Shown here one piece after another: positions 56,871 through 64,000 of a stretch of DNA of 64,000 bases. Position 1 is the first letter of the stretch, and every line of letters begins with the position of its first letter. The notes under the pieces were generated by a model, which worked only from the letters and a program-made list of their open reading frames with translations, ran no database searches and was not told the DNA's origin. This DNA comes from Agrobacterium sp. RAC06. Lineage in GTDB: Bacteria; Pseudomonadota; Alphaproteobacteria; Rhizobiales; Rhizobiaceae. The stretch spans positions 4,341,501 to 4,405,500 of the forward strand of contig NZ_CP016499.1 in NCBI RefSeq assembly GCF_001713475.1, given 5' to 3'. The position numbers were made by a program, and so were the translations under genes.

Positions 56871-57368
56871 ATGGACAGAGCGGACTTCGTTCAGCGTTTC
56901 GGCGGGGTGTTCGAACATTCGCCCTTCATTGCGGAGCGTGCCTTCGATGCAGGCATGATCGAGGCGCCGCTGACGGCGCTCGACGTGCATGATGCTATGG
57001 CTGCGATGTTTCGCACGGCAAGCCAGGATGAGCGGCTGGGCGTATTGCGTGCGCATCCTGATCTTGCAGGCAAGCTTGCGATTGCGGGCGAGCTGACGGA
57101 AGACAGCAAGCGAGAGCAAGCTGGCGCCGGGCTCGATCGGTTGAGCGCTGACGAACATGCCCGCTTCACCGAGCTGAATACGGCCTATGTCGAGACGTTC
57201 GGCTTTCCCTTCATCATCGCGGTCAAAGGGCTGACGAAGGACGACATTCTTGCCGCCTTCGAAACGCGGATTGCCAATGGCCGCGATCAGGAATTCGACG
57301 CTGCCTGCCAGCAGGTGGAAAAAATCGCCAGGCTTCGCCTCGAAAGTCTGCTTCCGGAAAGGGACTGA
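56871..57368 (+). CDS. uraD: OHCU decarboxylase
   Basis: This 165-residue enzyme decarboxylates 2-oxo-4-hydroxy-4-carboxy-5-ureidoimidazoline to S-allantoin, the last step from urate. It has the all-helical UraD fold with the conserved LRAHPDLAGK (catalytic His), SREQAGAG-like KREQAGAGLDRLSADEHARFTELN, and FGFPFIIAVKG. Its partner uraH lies 4.3 kb downstream and its successor puuE 3.4 kb upstream; between puuE and uraD sit a LysR, DUF1989 and an alcohol dehydrogenase gene. Confidence 0.95.
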   Translation: MDRADFVQRFGGVFEHSPFIAERAFDAGMIEAPLTALDVHDAMAAMFRTASQDERLGVLRAHPDLAGKLAIAGELTEDSKREQAGAGLDRLSADEHARFTELNTAYVETFGFPFIIAVKGLTKDDILAAFETRIANGRDQEFDAACQQVEKIARLRLESLLPERD

Positions 57369-57476
57369 CACGCCCTGCAGCTGCAACGTGCGAAATCGCG
57401 GCAAGTGCTGTCCAGGCGAGGCTGGTAGCGACGTCCCGTTCGGCGCCTCAGCGTTTCAGAGTATGTGAAACGAAAA

Positions 57477-57540
57477 GAGCGGGCAATGGCCCGCTCGTCG
57501 CATGCTTCAAGCCGTCCGCAATGCGGGCGGCTTTCTTGTT
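57477..57540. terminator. Two hairpins between uraD and the convergent DUF2735 gene
   Basis: GAGCGGGC-AATG-GCCCGCTC (57477-57496) is followed by AAGCCGTCCGC-AAT-GCGGGCGGCTT (57509-57533, one wobble pair) with a T-rich tail TCTTGTT on the plus strand. They probably terminate uraD, and on the other strand the DUF2735 transcript. Confidence 0.75.
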
Positions 57541-57552
57541 GGGCTTTCGCCC

Positions 57553-57732
57553 TTACTGCTTCGGCGCCCGTTCGGCTTCGCGGATCGCTTCCTCGTGATA
57601 CCAGCTTGCCGAACCGCTCTCATAGATCACGGGTTTCGGCGTCTGGCGCTCACGCATGGCGTTGAGGCGGGCCAGGTCACGCACCGGGAATTCGTAGATC
57701 TTCGCCGATTCCCGAACCATGTTCGTTGTCAT
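57553..57732 (-). CDS. DUF2735-family small protein
   Basis: This 59-residue protein, read from the minus strand, begins MTTNMVRESAKIYEFPVRDLARLNAMRERQ and ends with SWYHEEAIREAERAPKQ, the pattern of DUF2735, whose members often neighbour glnII in rhizobia. It is preceded by GAGAGGTAG. No function is known. It is divergent from glnII, sharing a 395-bp region with an NtrC-type site 67 bp upstream of this gene, so nitrogen control is likely. Confidence 0.85.
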   Translation of the reverse strand: MTTNMVRESAKIYEFPVRDLARLNAMRERQTPKPVIYESGSASWYHEEAIREAERAPKQ

Positions 57733-57798
57733 GCTACTACCTCTCGTTTCACCGAGTGTTGTCTCGATGGTTCATGCTTACCACGTCTGAAACTGAAA

Positions 57799-57815
57799 TG
57801 CACATGAAAAGTGCA
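57799..57815. promoter_or_regulatory. NtrC binding site between DUF2735 and glnII
   Basis: TGCACATGAAAAGTGCA matches the NtrC consensus TGCAC-N7-GTGCA exactly in both arms. It lies 67 bp upstream of DUF2735 and about 230 bp upstream of the sigma-54 promoter of glnII, a typical enhancer distance. Confidence 0.8.
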
Positions 57816-58029
57816 AAATGCCTATTTTGTGGGCAATGTGAAAGCAGAAAAAGTGATGAATTTAAAATAATCACAGCGCTTTCGTGATCTTAGGTGGCCT
57901 GACAACACCGGACACGCGCCTCTTGTTCCATGAGTATGCGCTCAATCTGTTAAAGAAAGGCCTGCAATGTTGGCGATTTGGCGGGTCGCCTGCGACAAAA
58001 TGGCCGCATTTCGCGGTCCGTCTGCAAAC

Positions 58030-58045
58030 TGGCACGCTTCCTGCT
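58030..58045 (+). promoter_or_regulatory. Sigma-54 promoter of glnII
   Basis: TGGCACG-CTTC-CTGCT agrees with the -24/-12 consensus TGGCACG-N4-TTGCW except one base, with the essential GG and GC ten bases apart. Transcription would start near 58056, giving a leader of about 70 bases before the glnII ATG. Confidence 0.85.
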
Positions 58046-58127
58046 TTTTATCTTTCGACTCCCGGGCACCCGGAGAATCACCCCTCTGTTGCGCCGATGA
58101 GTGGCGCGAGACTGAAGAGAGAGCACC

Positions 58128-59168
58128 ATGACCAAGTTTAAGCTCGAGTATATCTGGCTCGATGGCTACAAGCCGGTAGCGAACCTGCGTGGCAAGACGC
58201 AGATCAAGGAATTCGACAGCTTCCCGACCCTGGAACAGCTGCCGCTCTGGGGCTTTGACGGCTCCTCGACGATGCAGGCCGAAGGCCACTCGTCGGATTG
58301 CGTGCTGAAGCCGGTCGCCATCTATCCCGACCCGGCTCGCACCAACGGCGCTCTCGTCATGTGCGAAGTCATGATGCCCGATGGCGTCACCCCGCATCCG
58401 TCGAACAGCCGCGCCACGATCCTGGATGACGAAGGCGCCTGGTTCGGCTTCGAACAGGAATACTTCTTCTACGAAAACGGCCGTCCGCTCGGCTTCCCGG
58501 AGCAGGGCTATCCGGCTCCGCAGGGCCCTTACTACACCGGCGTCGGCTACAAGAATGTCGGCTCGATCGCCCGTGAAATCGTCGAAGAGCATCTCGACCT
58601 CTGCCTCGAAGCCGGCATCAACCACGAAGGCATCAATGCCGAAGTGGCCAAGGGCCAGTGGGAATTCCAGGTATTCGGCAAGGGCTCCAAGAAGGCTGCC
58701 GACCAGATCTGGATCGCCCGCTACCTGCTGCTGCGTCTCTGCGAAACCTACGGCATCGACGTCGAATTCCATTGCAAGCCGCTTGGCGACACCGACTGGA
58801 ACGGCTCGGGCATGCACTGCAACTTCTCGACCACCTTCATGCGCGAGATTGGCGGCAAGGAATACTTCGAAGCCCTCATGGCGGCCTTTGCCAAGAACTG
58901 GCAGGAGCACATCGACGTCTACGGTCCGGACAACCATCTGCGCCTGACCGGCAAGCATGAGACGGCTCCGTGGAACAAGTTCTCCTACGGCGTTGCCGAC
59001 CGTGGTGCCTCGATCCGCGTTCCGCACTCCTTCGTCAACAACGGCTACAAGGGTTACCTGGAAGATCGCCGCCCGAACTCCCAGGGCTGCCCCTACCAGA
59101 TCGCTTCCGTCGTGCTGAAGACGATCGCCGAAGTGCCGACGGCCGATTACGCCAAGAACGCCGCCTGA
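58128..59168 (+). CDS. glnII: Glutamine synthetase type II
   Basis: This 346-residue eukaryote-like glutamine synthetase forms glutamine from glutamate, ammonia and ATP. It has the beta-grasp start LEYIWLDGYKPVANLRGKTQ, LPLWGFDGSST, WFGFEQEYFFY, INAEVAKGQWEFQ, GSGMHCNFST and GKHETAPWNKFSYGVADRGASIRVP. Type II enzymes are typical of rhizobia and are not adenylylated at the GlnA site. A sigma-54 promoter and an NtrC site precede it. Its expression should rise under nitrogen limitation, capturing ammonia including that from purine and pyrimidine breakdown. Confidence 0.97.
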   Translation: MTKFKLEYIWLDGYKPVANLRGKTQIKEFDSFPTLEQLPLWGFDGSSTMQAEGHSSDCVLKPVAIYPDPARTNGALVMCEVMMPDGVTPHPSNSRATILDDEGAWFGFEQEYFFYENGRPLGFPEQGYPAPQGPYYTGVGYKNVGSIAREIVEEHLDLCLEAGINHEGINAEVAKGQWEFQVFGKGSKKAADQIWIARYLLLRLCETYGIDVEFHCKPLGDTDWNGSGMHCNFSTTFMREIGGKEYFEALMAAFAKNWQEHIDVYGPDNHLRLTGKHETAPWNKFSYGVADRGASIRVPHSFVNNGYKGYLEDRRPNSQGCPYQIASVVLKTIAEVPTADYAKNAA

Positions 59169-59192
59169 TTTCAGGCTAAGGTTCAACGATTG

Positions 59193-59223
59193 CAGCGCCG
59201 GTGGAAACACCGGCGCTGTTTTA
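59193..59223 (+). terminator. Intrinsic terminator of glnII
   Basis: CAGCGCCGGTG (59193-59203) pairs perfectly with CACCGGCGCTG (59208-59218) around a GAAA loop, followed by TTTTAG. It lies 25 bases past the glnII stop. Confidence 0.9.
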
Positions 59224-59278
59224 GTTTGTCGCGCTGGTTCGAGTCCATCCTTGGGGCAGGGGCTTGCAAAACGGATCC

Positions 59279-59313
59279 GCTCTATATAGTTAGTTAGTCT
59301 AACTATATAGAGC
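59279..59313. promoter_or_regulatory. Perfect 15-bp inverted repeat, likely MarR operator
   Basis: GCTCTATATAGTTAG (59279-59293) is the exact reverse complement of 59299-59313, with TTAGT between. It ends eight bases before the MarR start, overlapping where the core promoter must lie, so binding would shut off the MarR-MATE operon. TTAG/CTAA halves are common in MarR operators. Confidence 0.75.
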
Positions 59314-59320
59314 GTGCGAA

Positions 59321-59746
59321 ATGGATCTGGAAGAAAGTCTACGCTGCCTGCAGTGGCATATGTGGTTCCGATGGCGGGAGGAGTCGCAGAAAAGCGGCTC
59401 CATGGACCTGACCGCGACGGAACTCGACTATCTCTATCTGGTGATTGCTGCCGAGAAGCCGCTGCGGCTTGCGGATCTGGCCGATCAGATGCGGGTGAGC
59501 AGGGCTTCCGCATCGGTGATGGTGCGCAAGCTGCATCTCGGCGGCTATCTCGACAAGCTCTCTGACAGTGCCGATGGACGTTCTGTGCTTCTTGCACCGA
59601 CGGCCAAATGCAGCGCGCTCATTGCAGAAGAAAAATCGATCTATGCCGAAACAGCAGAGCGTATTTCCCGCGCGCTGACCCCCGACGAACTCGAAGACCT
59701 TGACCGTCTGCTGAAGAAGGCACGCGGCAGTCTTGAATGTTCCTGA
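59321..59746 (+). CDS. MarR-family repressor of the adjacent MATE pump
   Basis: The 141-residue winged-helix protein has the MarR DNA-binding core LRLADLADQMRVSRASASVMVRKLHLGGYLDKLSDSADGRSVLL (about 48-92) and a C-terminal dimer helix. It is 20 bp upstream of the MATE gene on the same strand and directly downstream of a 35-bp perfect inverted repeat, an arrangement typical of a self-regulated efflux operon. The inducing compound is unknown. Confidence 0.9.
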   Translation: MDLEESLRCLQWHMWFRWREESQKSGSMDLTATELDYLYLVIAAEKPLRLADLADQMRVSRASASVMVRKLHLGGYLDKLSDSADGRSVLLAPTAKCSALIAEEKSIYAETAERISRALTPDELEDLDRLLKKARGSLECS

Positions 59747-59765
59747 ACGTGACGACACAATTCCC

Positions 59766-61091
59766 ATGACCCCCAGCTTTTTGACTGAACTCAAGGATAT
59801 CGCGCGTCTGGCCGTGCCCATCGTGGTGGGCCTGAGCACCGGTGCCGTGATTACCGTGACGGATTCCCTGATGATTGCGCCGCTTGGGCATGTGCCCCTG
59901 GCCGCCGTGGGCCTTGCGGGTGCGGTTGCGACCGTCATGCTGGCGGCGATCTACGGCTTTCTGTCGGTGATTTCTGTCCGCATCGGGATGGCCTTCGGGG
60001 CGCGACAGGGTCGTCAGGTGGCGGCCTTCCTGCGGGCCGGTTTGGTGCTGGGGGCCGTGACTGGCGCTGGCGCGGCTTTGTTGATGAGTGCCTCGCTCCT
60101 TCTGATGCCCTATTTCGGACAGCCTGCCGATGTGCTCTCGCAGGTCACTGCCTACTGGCATCTGATCGCCGCCTTTCTCATTCCCTATGCGGTCCTCACG
60201 ATCTTCAAATCGGCCTTCGAGGCCATTGATCGCCCCTGGATGGGGGTGAGTTTCGGAGCGCTCGCCTGTGCTTTGAACATTCCGCTCAACTATTGCCTGA
60301 TCTACGGCGTTGGACCTCTGCCGGCCTTCGGCCTTGTCGGGGCCGGTATTGCGTCACTGGTCGCCGAGAGCATTGCGCTGCTTGCGGCCTTTGCCTACTG
60401 GCGATGGTCGATGTCGACTGTCCGGTTGCGGACGAGAAGCGATCGCACCTCTGTCGATACGGTGTCCCTCGTGCGGGAGGGCGCTCCGCTCGGCCTGATG
60501 TATGTCGCGGAAACGGCTGCGATGGCGGTTGCGACCATGCTCATCGGTCTCTTTGGATCGGTTGCGCTCGCTGCCAATCAGGTGGCGCTCTCCGTCGGAA
60601 CTCTGCTCTACATGGTGCCACTCGGGATTGCCGGAGCCGTGGCCATTCGTGTCGCCCAGGCGGCGGGCGCAAAGCGCGTTGATCGGGTGCGCCGCGTCAC
60701 CTTTGCGGCGCTCGGCATGGGGACGGTCTGGCTGACCGGAGCGACCTTGGTGCTCGGTCTCTACGGGGCCGAGGTCGCGGCCCTGATCTCGTCAGATCCC
60801 GCCGTCATCGAACTGGCTGCCGCACTCTTCTTTGTATTCGCGCTCAGCCAGGTCGTCGACGGTCTTCAGTCGACGCTTGTGGGTGCCCTGCGCGGCATGT
60901 CCGATACCGCAATCCCGTCGGTTATCTCCATCCTCGCCTATTGGCCTGTGGCTATCCCGCTTGGCTGGGCTCTTGCCTTTCCGCTCGGCCTCGGGCCGCA
61001 AGGTGTCTGGCTCGGCTTCGTATCCGCATTGGCGCTTGCCGCAGCGGCTCTGGTCTGGCGATTCCACAGCCTGACGCGCATAGTCGGTTGA
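59766..61091 (+). CDS. MATE-family multidrug efflux transporter
   Basis: This 441-residue, twelve-helix MATE protein shows LARLAVPIVVGLSTGAVITVTDSLMIAPLG, the mid-segment KSAFEAIDRPWMGVSFGALACALNIPLNYCLIYG and the second half VREGAPLGLMYVAETAAMAVATMLIGLFG. It exports cationic drugs or metabolites using Na+ or H+. ATG 59766 is chosen; a TTG at 59733 would overlap the MarR gene. It is co-transcribed with MarR, and allA follows 97 bp later. Confidence 0.92.
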   Translation: MTPSFLTELKDIARLAVPIVVGLSTGAVITVTDSLMIAPLGHVPLAAVGLAGAVATVMLAAIYGFLSVISVRIGMAFGARQGRQVAAFLRAGLVLGAVTGAGAALLMSASLLLMPYFGQPADVLSQVTAYWHLIAAFLIPYAVLTIFKSAFEAIDRPWMGVSFGALACALNIPLNYCLIYGVGPLPAFGLVGAGIASLVAESIALLAAFAYWRWSMSTVRLRTRSDRTSVDTVSLVREGAPLGLMYVAETAAMAVATMLIGLFGSVALAANQVALSVGTLLYMVPLGIAGAVAIRVAQAAGAKRVDRVRRVTFAALGMGTVWLTGATLVLGLYGAEVAALISSDPAVIELAAALFFVFALSQVVDGLQSTLVGALRGMSDTAIPSVISILAYWPVAIPLGWALAFPLGLGPQGVWLGFVSALALAAAALVWRFHSLTRIVG

Positions 61092-61188
61092 CGAAGGTGC
61101 GGCGGCGAGTCTTGATCCTCCCATCGTGTGCGATGGCTGGAAAACAGCTCTTGCCGCCGACATGCTGCCACCCGCATCTCCAGGGAGA

Positions 61189-61698
61189 ATGACCCCTTTG
61201 CCCATCGAGCTCCCCATCCGTCCCCTGACGGCTCAAAGTTTCGCGTCTTTCGGCGATGTCATCGAAGCCGATCCTTCGACCATGCGGCTGATCAATGGCG
61301 GCACGACCGAGCGGTTTCACGGCCTGTTTTCGCCAGAGATCGCGGGCGAGGGTGCCAGGGTGATCGTCAACATCTTCCGTGGACAGCCGCGGGCCTTTCC
61401 CTATGAGATCGGCATGATGGAGCGCCATCCCTTCGGCAGCCAGAGCTTTTCTCCGTTGTCCGGTCGACAGTTCCTTGTCGCGGTATCGCCTGACGAGAAC
61501 GGCAAGCCCGGTGCGCCGCAGGTGTTTCTCGCCGCGCCGCATCAGGGGGTGAACTATCGCCGCAACACCTGGCACCATCCCTTGATGGCGATCGGCGAGG
61601 TCAGCGATTTCCTGGTTGTGGATCGCGACGGACCCGGCAACAATCTCGAGGAAGTTTTCTTCGAGACCCCCTTCGTGATTCGGGAGCCCCAGATATGA
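61189..61698 (+). CDS. allA: Ureidoglycolate lyase
   Basis: The 169-residue enzyme splits ureidoglycolate to glyoxylate and urea. Family landmarks are [57 protein letters not shown] and the metal-site region [22 protein letters not shown] 61189 fits the family start, although AGGGAG is unusually close (1-2 bases). Starts at 61162 or 61126 would add residues without similarity. Its stop overlaps uraH by ATGA, so the two are coupled. Confidence 0.93.
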   Translation: MTPLPIELPIRPLTAQSFASFGDVIEADPSTMRLINGGTTERFHGLFSPEIAGEGARVIVNIFRGQPRAFPYEIGMMERHPFGSQSFSPLSGRQFLVAVSPDENGKPGAPQVFLAAPHQGVNYRRNTWHHPLMAIGEVSDFLVVDRDGPGNNLEEVFFETPFVIREPQI

Positions 61699-62051
61699 CC
61701 GGCCTCACCACCCATGTCCTCGACACGGCCCTCGGCAAGCCCGCCCAGGGACTTCGCATCCAGCTGATGCGGATGAATGGCGAGGAGGCAGAGCTGATCA
61801 AGACCGTCTTCACCAATGACGACGGGCGCGTCGATGGCGGGCCGATGCTGATCGGCGAGGAATTCCAGATCGGGCAATACGAGCTGCTCTTTCATGCCGG
61901 CGATTATCTGAACGGGACGGGAGCCACGCTCACGGATCCGCCCTTTCTCGACGTGATCCCGATCCGTTTTGGCATCTCCGACACCACGGCGCATTATCAC
62001 GTGCCACTTCTGCTCTCGCCGTATGGCTATTCCACCTATCGCGGAAGCTGA
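61695..62051 (+). CDS. uraH: 5-hydroxyisourate hydrolase
   Basis: This 118-residue transthyretin-like enzyme hydrolyses 5-hydroxyisourate to OHCU, the substrate of UraD. It has the N-terminal [24 protein letters not shown], and the C-terminal signature [18 protein letters not shown] that ends the family. It is translationally coupled to allA (4-base overlap) and lies 2 bases before the phosphoesterase gene, so the three form an operon. Confidence 0.96.
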   Translation: MTGLTTHVLDTALGKPAQGLRIQLMRMNGEEAELIKTVFTNDDGRVDGGPMLIGEEFQIGQYELLFHAGDYLNGTGATLTDPPFLDVIPIRFGISDTTAHYHVPLLLSPYGYSTYRGS

Positions 62052-62053
62052 GT

Positions 62054-62794
62054 ATGCGGTTTGCGGCGATCGCCGACATTCACGGCAATCATCTGGCGCT
62101 CGAAGCGGTGCTGGCTGATATCAAGGCTCAAGGGATCGATACGGTCGTCAACCTGGGCGATTGTTTCTCGGGGCCGCTCGAGGCAGGGCTCACCGCCGAT
62201 CTGCTGATACCGCTGAACGCGCTGACTGTGCGCGGCAATCATGATCGAGCGCTCATCGATCGGCCCTTCGAGGCGATGGGGGACTGGGAGAGGCCGAGCT
62301 ATCCGCAATTGTCGCCGGCGCATCTCGACTGGATCAGGAGCCTGCCGGAAACGGCGCGCCTCGGCGAGGATGTCTTTCTCTGTCACGCCACGCCTGGGGA
62401 CGACAACACCTATTGGACCGAGACGCTGTCGGCCGACGGCATCTTCCACCTGAAGCCGCTGGCCGAGATCGAAGCCTTGGCGGACGGTATCGATGCGACG
62501 CTTATGCTCTGTGGGCACAGCCACATTCCGCGTGCCGTGCAACTCAGCGACCGCAGGCTGATCGTCAATCCCGGCAGTGTCGGCTGCCCCGGCTTCGACT
62601 ACGACATACCTGTCTATCACAAGGCTCAGGCGGGTACGCCCTTTGCCAGCTATGCAATCCTGGAGAAGGCGCCGCTTGGCTGGCAGCCGAGCTTTCGGCT
62701 GGTGCGCTACGACAATCTCGCCATGGCAGAGCTTGCGCGCCGCCACGGCATGATGGATTGGGTCAGTGCGCTCTCCAGCGGCTGGATCGCCTGA
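62054..62794 (+). CDS. YfcE/MJ0936-type metallophosphoesterase
   Basis: The 246-residue calcineurin-like phosphoesterase has the full metal-site set: ADIHGNH, NLGDCFSG, VRGNHDRA, CHATPGD and CGHSHIPR with NPGSVG. It resembles prokaryotic phosphodiesterases of the YfcE group; its substrate is unknown. Two bases separate it from uraH, so it is co-transcribed with ureide genes, though a role in purine breakdown is unproven. Confidence 0.9.
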   Translation: MRFAAIADIHGNHLALEAVLADIKAQGIDTVVNLGDCFSGPLEAGLTADLLIPLNALTVRGNHDRALIDRPFEAMGDWERPSYPQLSPAHLDWIRSLPETARLGEDVFLCHATPGDDNTYWTETLSADGIFHLKPLAEIEALADGIDATLMLCGHSHIPRAVQLSDRRLIVNPGSVGCPGFDYDIPVYHKAQAGTPFASYAILEKAPLGWQPSFRLVRYDNLAMAELARRHGMMDWVSALSSGWIA

Positions 62795-62800
62795 GGTCGC

Positions 62801-63946
62801 TCAGAACGGGCTTTCCGCGATGATCGACCTGTCGACATCGGCAAGCTGTCGTTTGCCGCAGAGCGCCATGGTCACATCCATCTCCTTGGCAATGATCTCC
62901 AGCGCCTTGGTCACACCGTCCTTACCCATGGCGCCAAGGCCATAGAGGAAGGGGCGGCCGATATAGGTGCCCCGTGCTCCAAGCGCTACCGCCTTCAAGA
63001 CGTCCTGGCCGGAGCGGATGCCGCCATCCATATGCACTTCGATCTTGTGGCCGACGGCGTCGACGATCTTCGGCAGCATTGATATCGAGGAATGCGCCCC
63101 GTCAAGCTGGCGCCCGCCATGGTTGGAGACGACGATCGCGTCAGCGCCTGTCTTTGCTGCCATCTTGGCGTCCTCGACGTCGAGAATGCCCTTGATGATC
63201 AGCTTGCCACCCCACTGTTTCTTGATCCATTCGACATCCTTCCAGGACAGCTTGGGATCGAACTGCTCGTTGGTCCAGGCGCCGAGCGATGCAAGATCGG
63301 AGACATTCTTGGCATGGCCCTGGATGTTGCGGAATGTGCGGCGTTGGGTTTGCAGCATGTTCCAGCACCAGCGCGGGCGCATGGCCATCTGGAAGAGGTG
63401 TTTCGGCGTCAGTCGCGGCGGGGCGGACAGGCTGTTCCTGATATCCTTGTGACGCTGGCCGAGCAGCTGCAGGTCGGCGGTGAGAACCAGGGCCGAGCAT
63501 TTGGCCGCCTTGGCCCGCTCGATCAGGTTCATCACGAAGTCCCGGTCACGCATGACATAGAGCTGGAACCAGAAGGGGCGGGTGGTGACGGAGGCGACGT
63601 CCTCGATCGAGCAGATGCTCATGGTCGAGAGCGTGAAGGGCACGCCGAATTCTTCTGCCGCCTTCGCTGCCAGCATCTCGCCATCGGCATGCTGCATGCC
63701 GGTGAGGCCGGTCGGGGCTAGCGCCACCGGCATTTTCACCTTCTCGCCGACCATAGTCGTTTCGAGCGTCCGGCCGCTCATGTCGACCAGCACGCGCTGG
63801 CGCAGCTTGATCCTGGCAAAGTCGCTCTCATTGGCGCGATAGGTGCTCTCGGTATAGGAGCCGCTGTCGGCATAGTCGAAGAAGAGCTTTGGCACGCGTT
63901 TGCGCGCGAGTTCCTTCAGGTCGGAGATTTCGAGAATGGGGGCCAT
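62801..63946 (-). CDS. lldD: FMN-dependent L-lactate dehydrogenase / alpha-hydroxy-acid oxidase
   Basis: The 381-residue TIM-barrel flavoenzyme oxidises an L-2-hydroxy acid, most likely lactate, on the inner face of the membrane. Motifs are LFFDYADSGSYTE, ALAPTGLTGMQHADGE, FQLYVMRDRDF, VVSNHGGRQLDGA (catalytic His) and MDGGIRSGQDVLKA. The insertion region around 190-235 (MAMRPRWCWNML and onward) resembles LldD of Proteobacteria. It converges on the phosphoesterase gene. Glycolate or another hydroxy acid is an alternative substrate. Only 54 bases upstream are in the window. Confidence 0.92.
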   Translation of the reverse strand: MAPILEISDLKELARKRVPKLFFDYADSGSYTESTYRANESDFARIKLRQRVLVDMSGRTLETTMVGEKVKMPVALAPTGLTGMQHADGEMLAAKAAEEFGVPFTLSTMSICSIEDVASVTTRPFWFQLYVMRDRDFVMNLIERAKAAKCSALVLTADLQLLGQRHKDIRNSLSAPPRLTPKHLFQMAMRPRWCWNMLQTQRRTFRNIQGHAKNVSDLASLGAWTNEQFDPKLSWKDVEWIKKQWGGKLIIKGILDVEDAKMAAKTGADAIVVSNHGGRQLDGAHSSISMLPKIVDAVGHKIEVHMDGGIRSGQDVLKAVALGARGTYIGRPFLYGLGAMGKDGVTKALEIIAKEMDVTMALCGKRQLADVDRSIIAESPF

Positions 63947-64000
63947 GATTTCATGCCTTTCGGGATTGACGACAGTGGGCCATTAGAAGTGCTCGCCGGA

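Noticed and set aside
57942..59597. 551-aa minus-strand ORF
   Set aside because: It is antisense to glnII and the MarR gene, and runs through a sigma-54 promoter.

Overview
The window is GC-rich alphaproteobacterial chromosome, most likely Rhizobiaceae (Rhizobium/Agrobacterium/Ensifer type). The evidence is a eukaryote-like type II glutamine synthetase (glnII) with a sigma-54 promoter and a DUF2735 neighbour, an ExoD homologue, a RIME-like intergenic mosaic element, reductive pyrimidine catabolism genes (preA, preT, hydA, carbamoylase) with a RutR regulator, and a non-pyrrolysine MttB homologue. Genus-level assignment is inference.

Layout. 1-12.1 kb: nucleobase catabolism. A carbamoylase, a dihydropyrimidinase, the divergent rutR-type regulator and, further on, preT-preA. 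A DMT transporter, an ExoD homologue and a CHASE-PAS-GGDEF-EAL protein lie between them. A shared 18-bp operator-like motif occurs in front of the carbamoylase and in front of preT. 12.3-16.1 kb: small housekeeping or stress genes (DUF2325, VOC, DUF423, truncated haemoglobin, ABC-F). 16.1-28.4 kb: a bacterial voltage-gated sodium-channel homologue, then galE, glf, an unusual glycosyltransferase and a TPR/GT41 (O-GlcNAc-transferase-like) gene on the minus strand. Divergent from these is a 1711-residue protein made of 213 consecutive octapeptides with no register break. 28.6-31.3 kb: a BASS transporter and an acyl-CoA synthetase, then tRNA-Arg(CCG).

32-36.3 kb: a MarR regulator, a protein with a C-terminal J-like domain, and a three-gene operon of circularly permuted ATP-grasp, alpha-E and transglutaminase proteins. 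36.6-43.7 kb: a DMT transporter, a DEAD-box helicase, an AlkC-type repair protein with DUF1905, a WYL regulator with a divergent small protein, and a chemotaxis receptor. 43.8-51.6 kb: the MttB homologue, a soluble multi-PAS hybrid kinase, and a head-to-head pair encoding the two halves of MnmC. 51.7-64 kb: ureide catabolism (puuE, uraD, allA, uraH) interspersed with a DUF1989 gene and its LysR regulator, an alcohol dehydrogenase, the nitrogen-regulated DUF2735/glnII pair, a MarR-MATE operon, a phosphoesterase and an L-lactate dehydrogenase-type flavoenzyme.

How it works together. Pyrimidine and purine rings are degraded to ammonia at the two ends of the window, and GlnII can assimilate that ammonia. 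The most unusual part is 17.0-28.4 kb. UDP-Gal/UDP-Galf supply (GalE, Glf), two glycosyltransferases (one OGT-like) and a giant Ser/Thr-rich repeat protein look like a dedicated protein-glycosylation system. That functional link is inference from gene context and composition.
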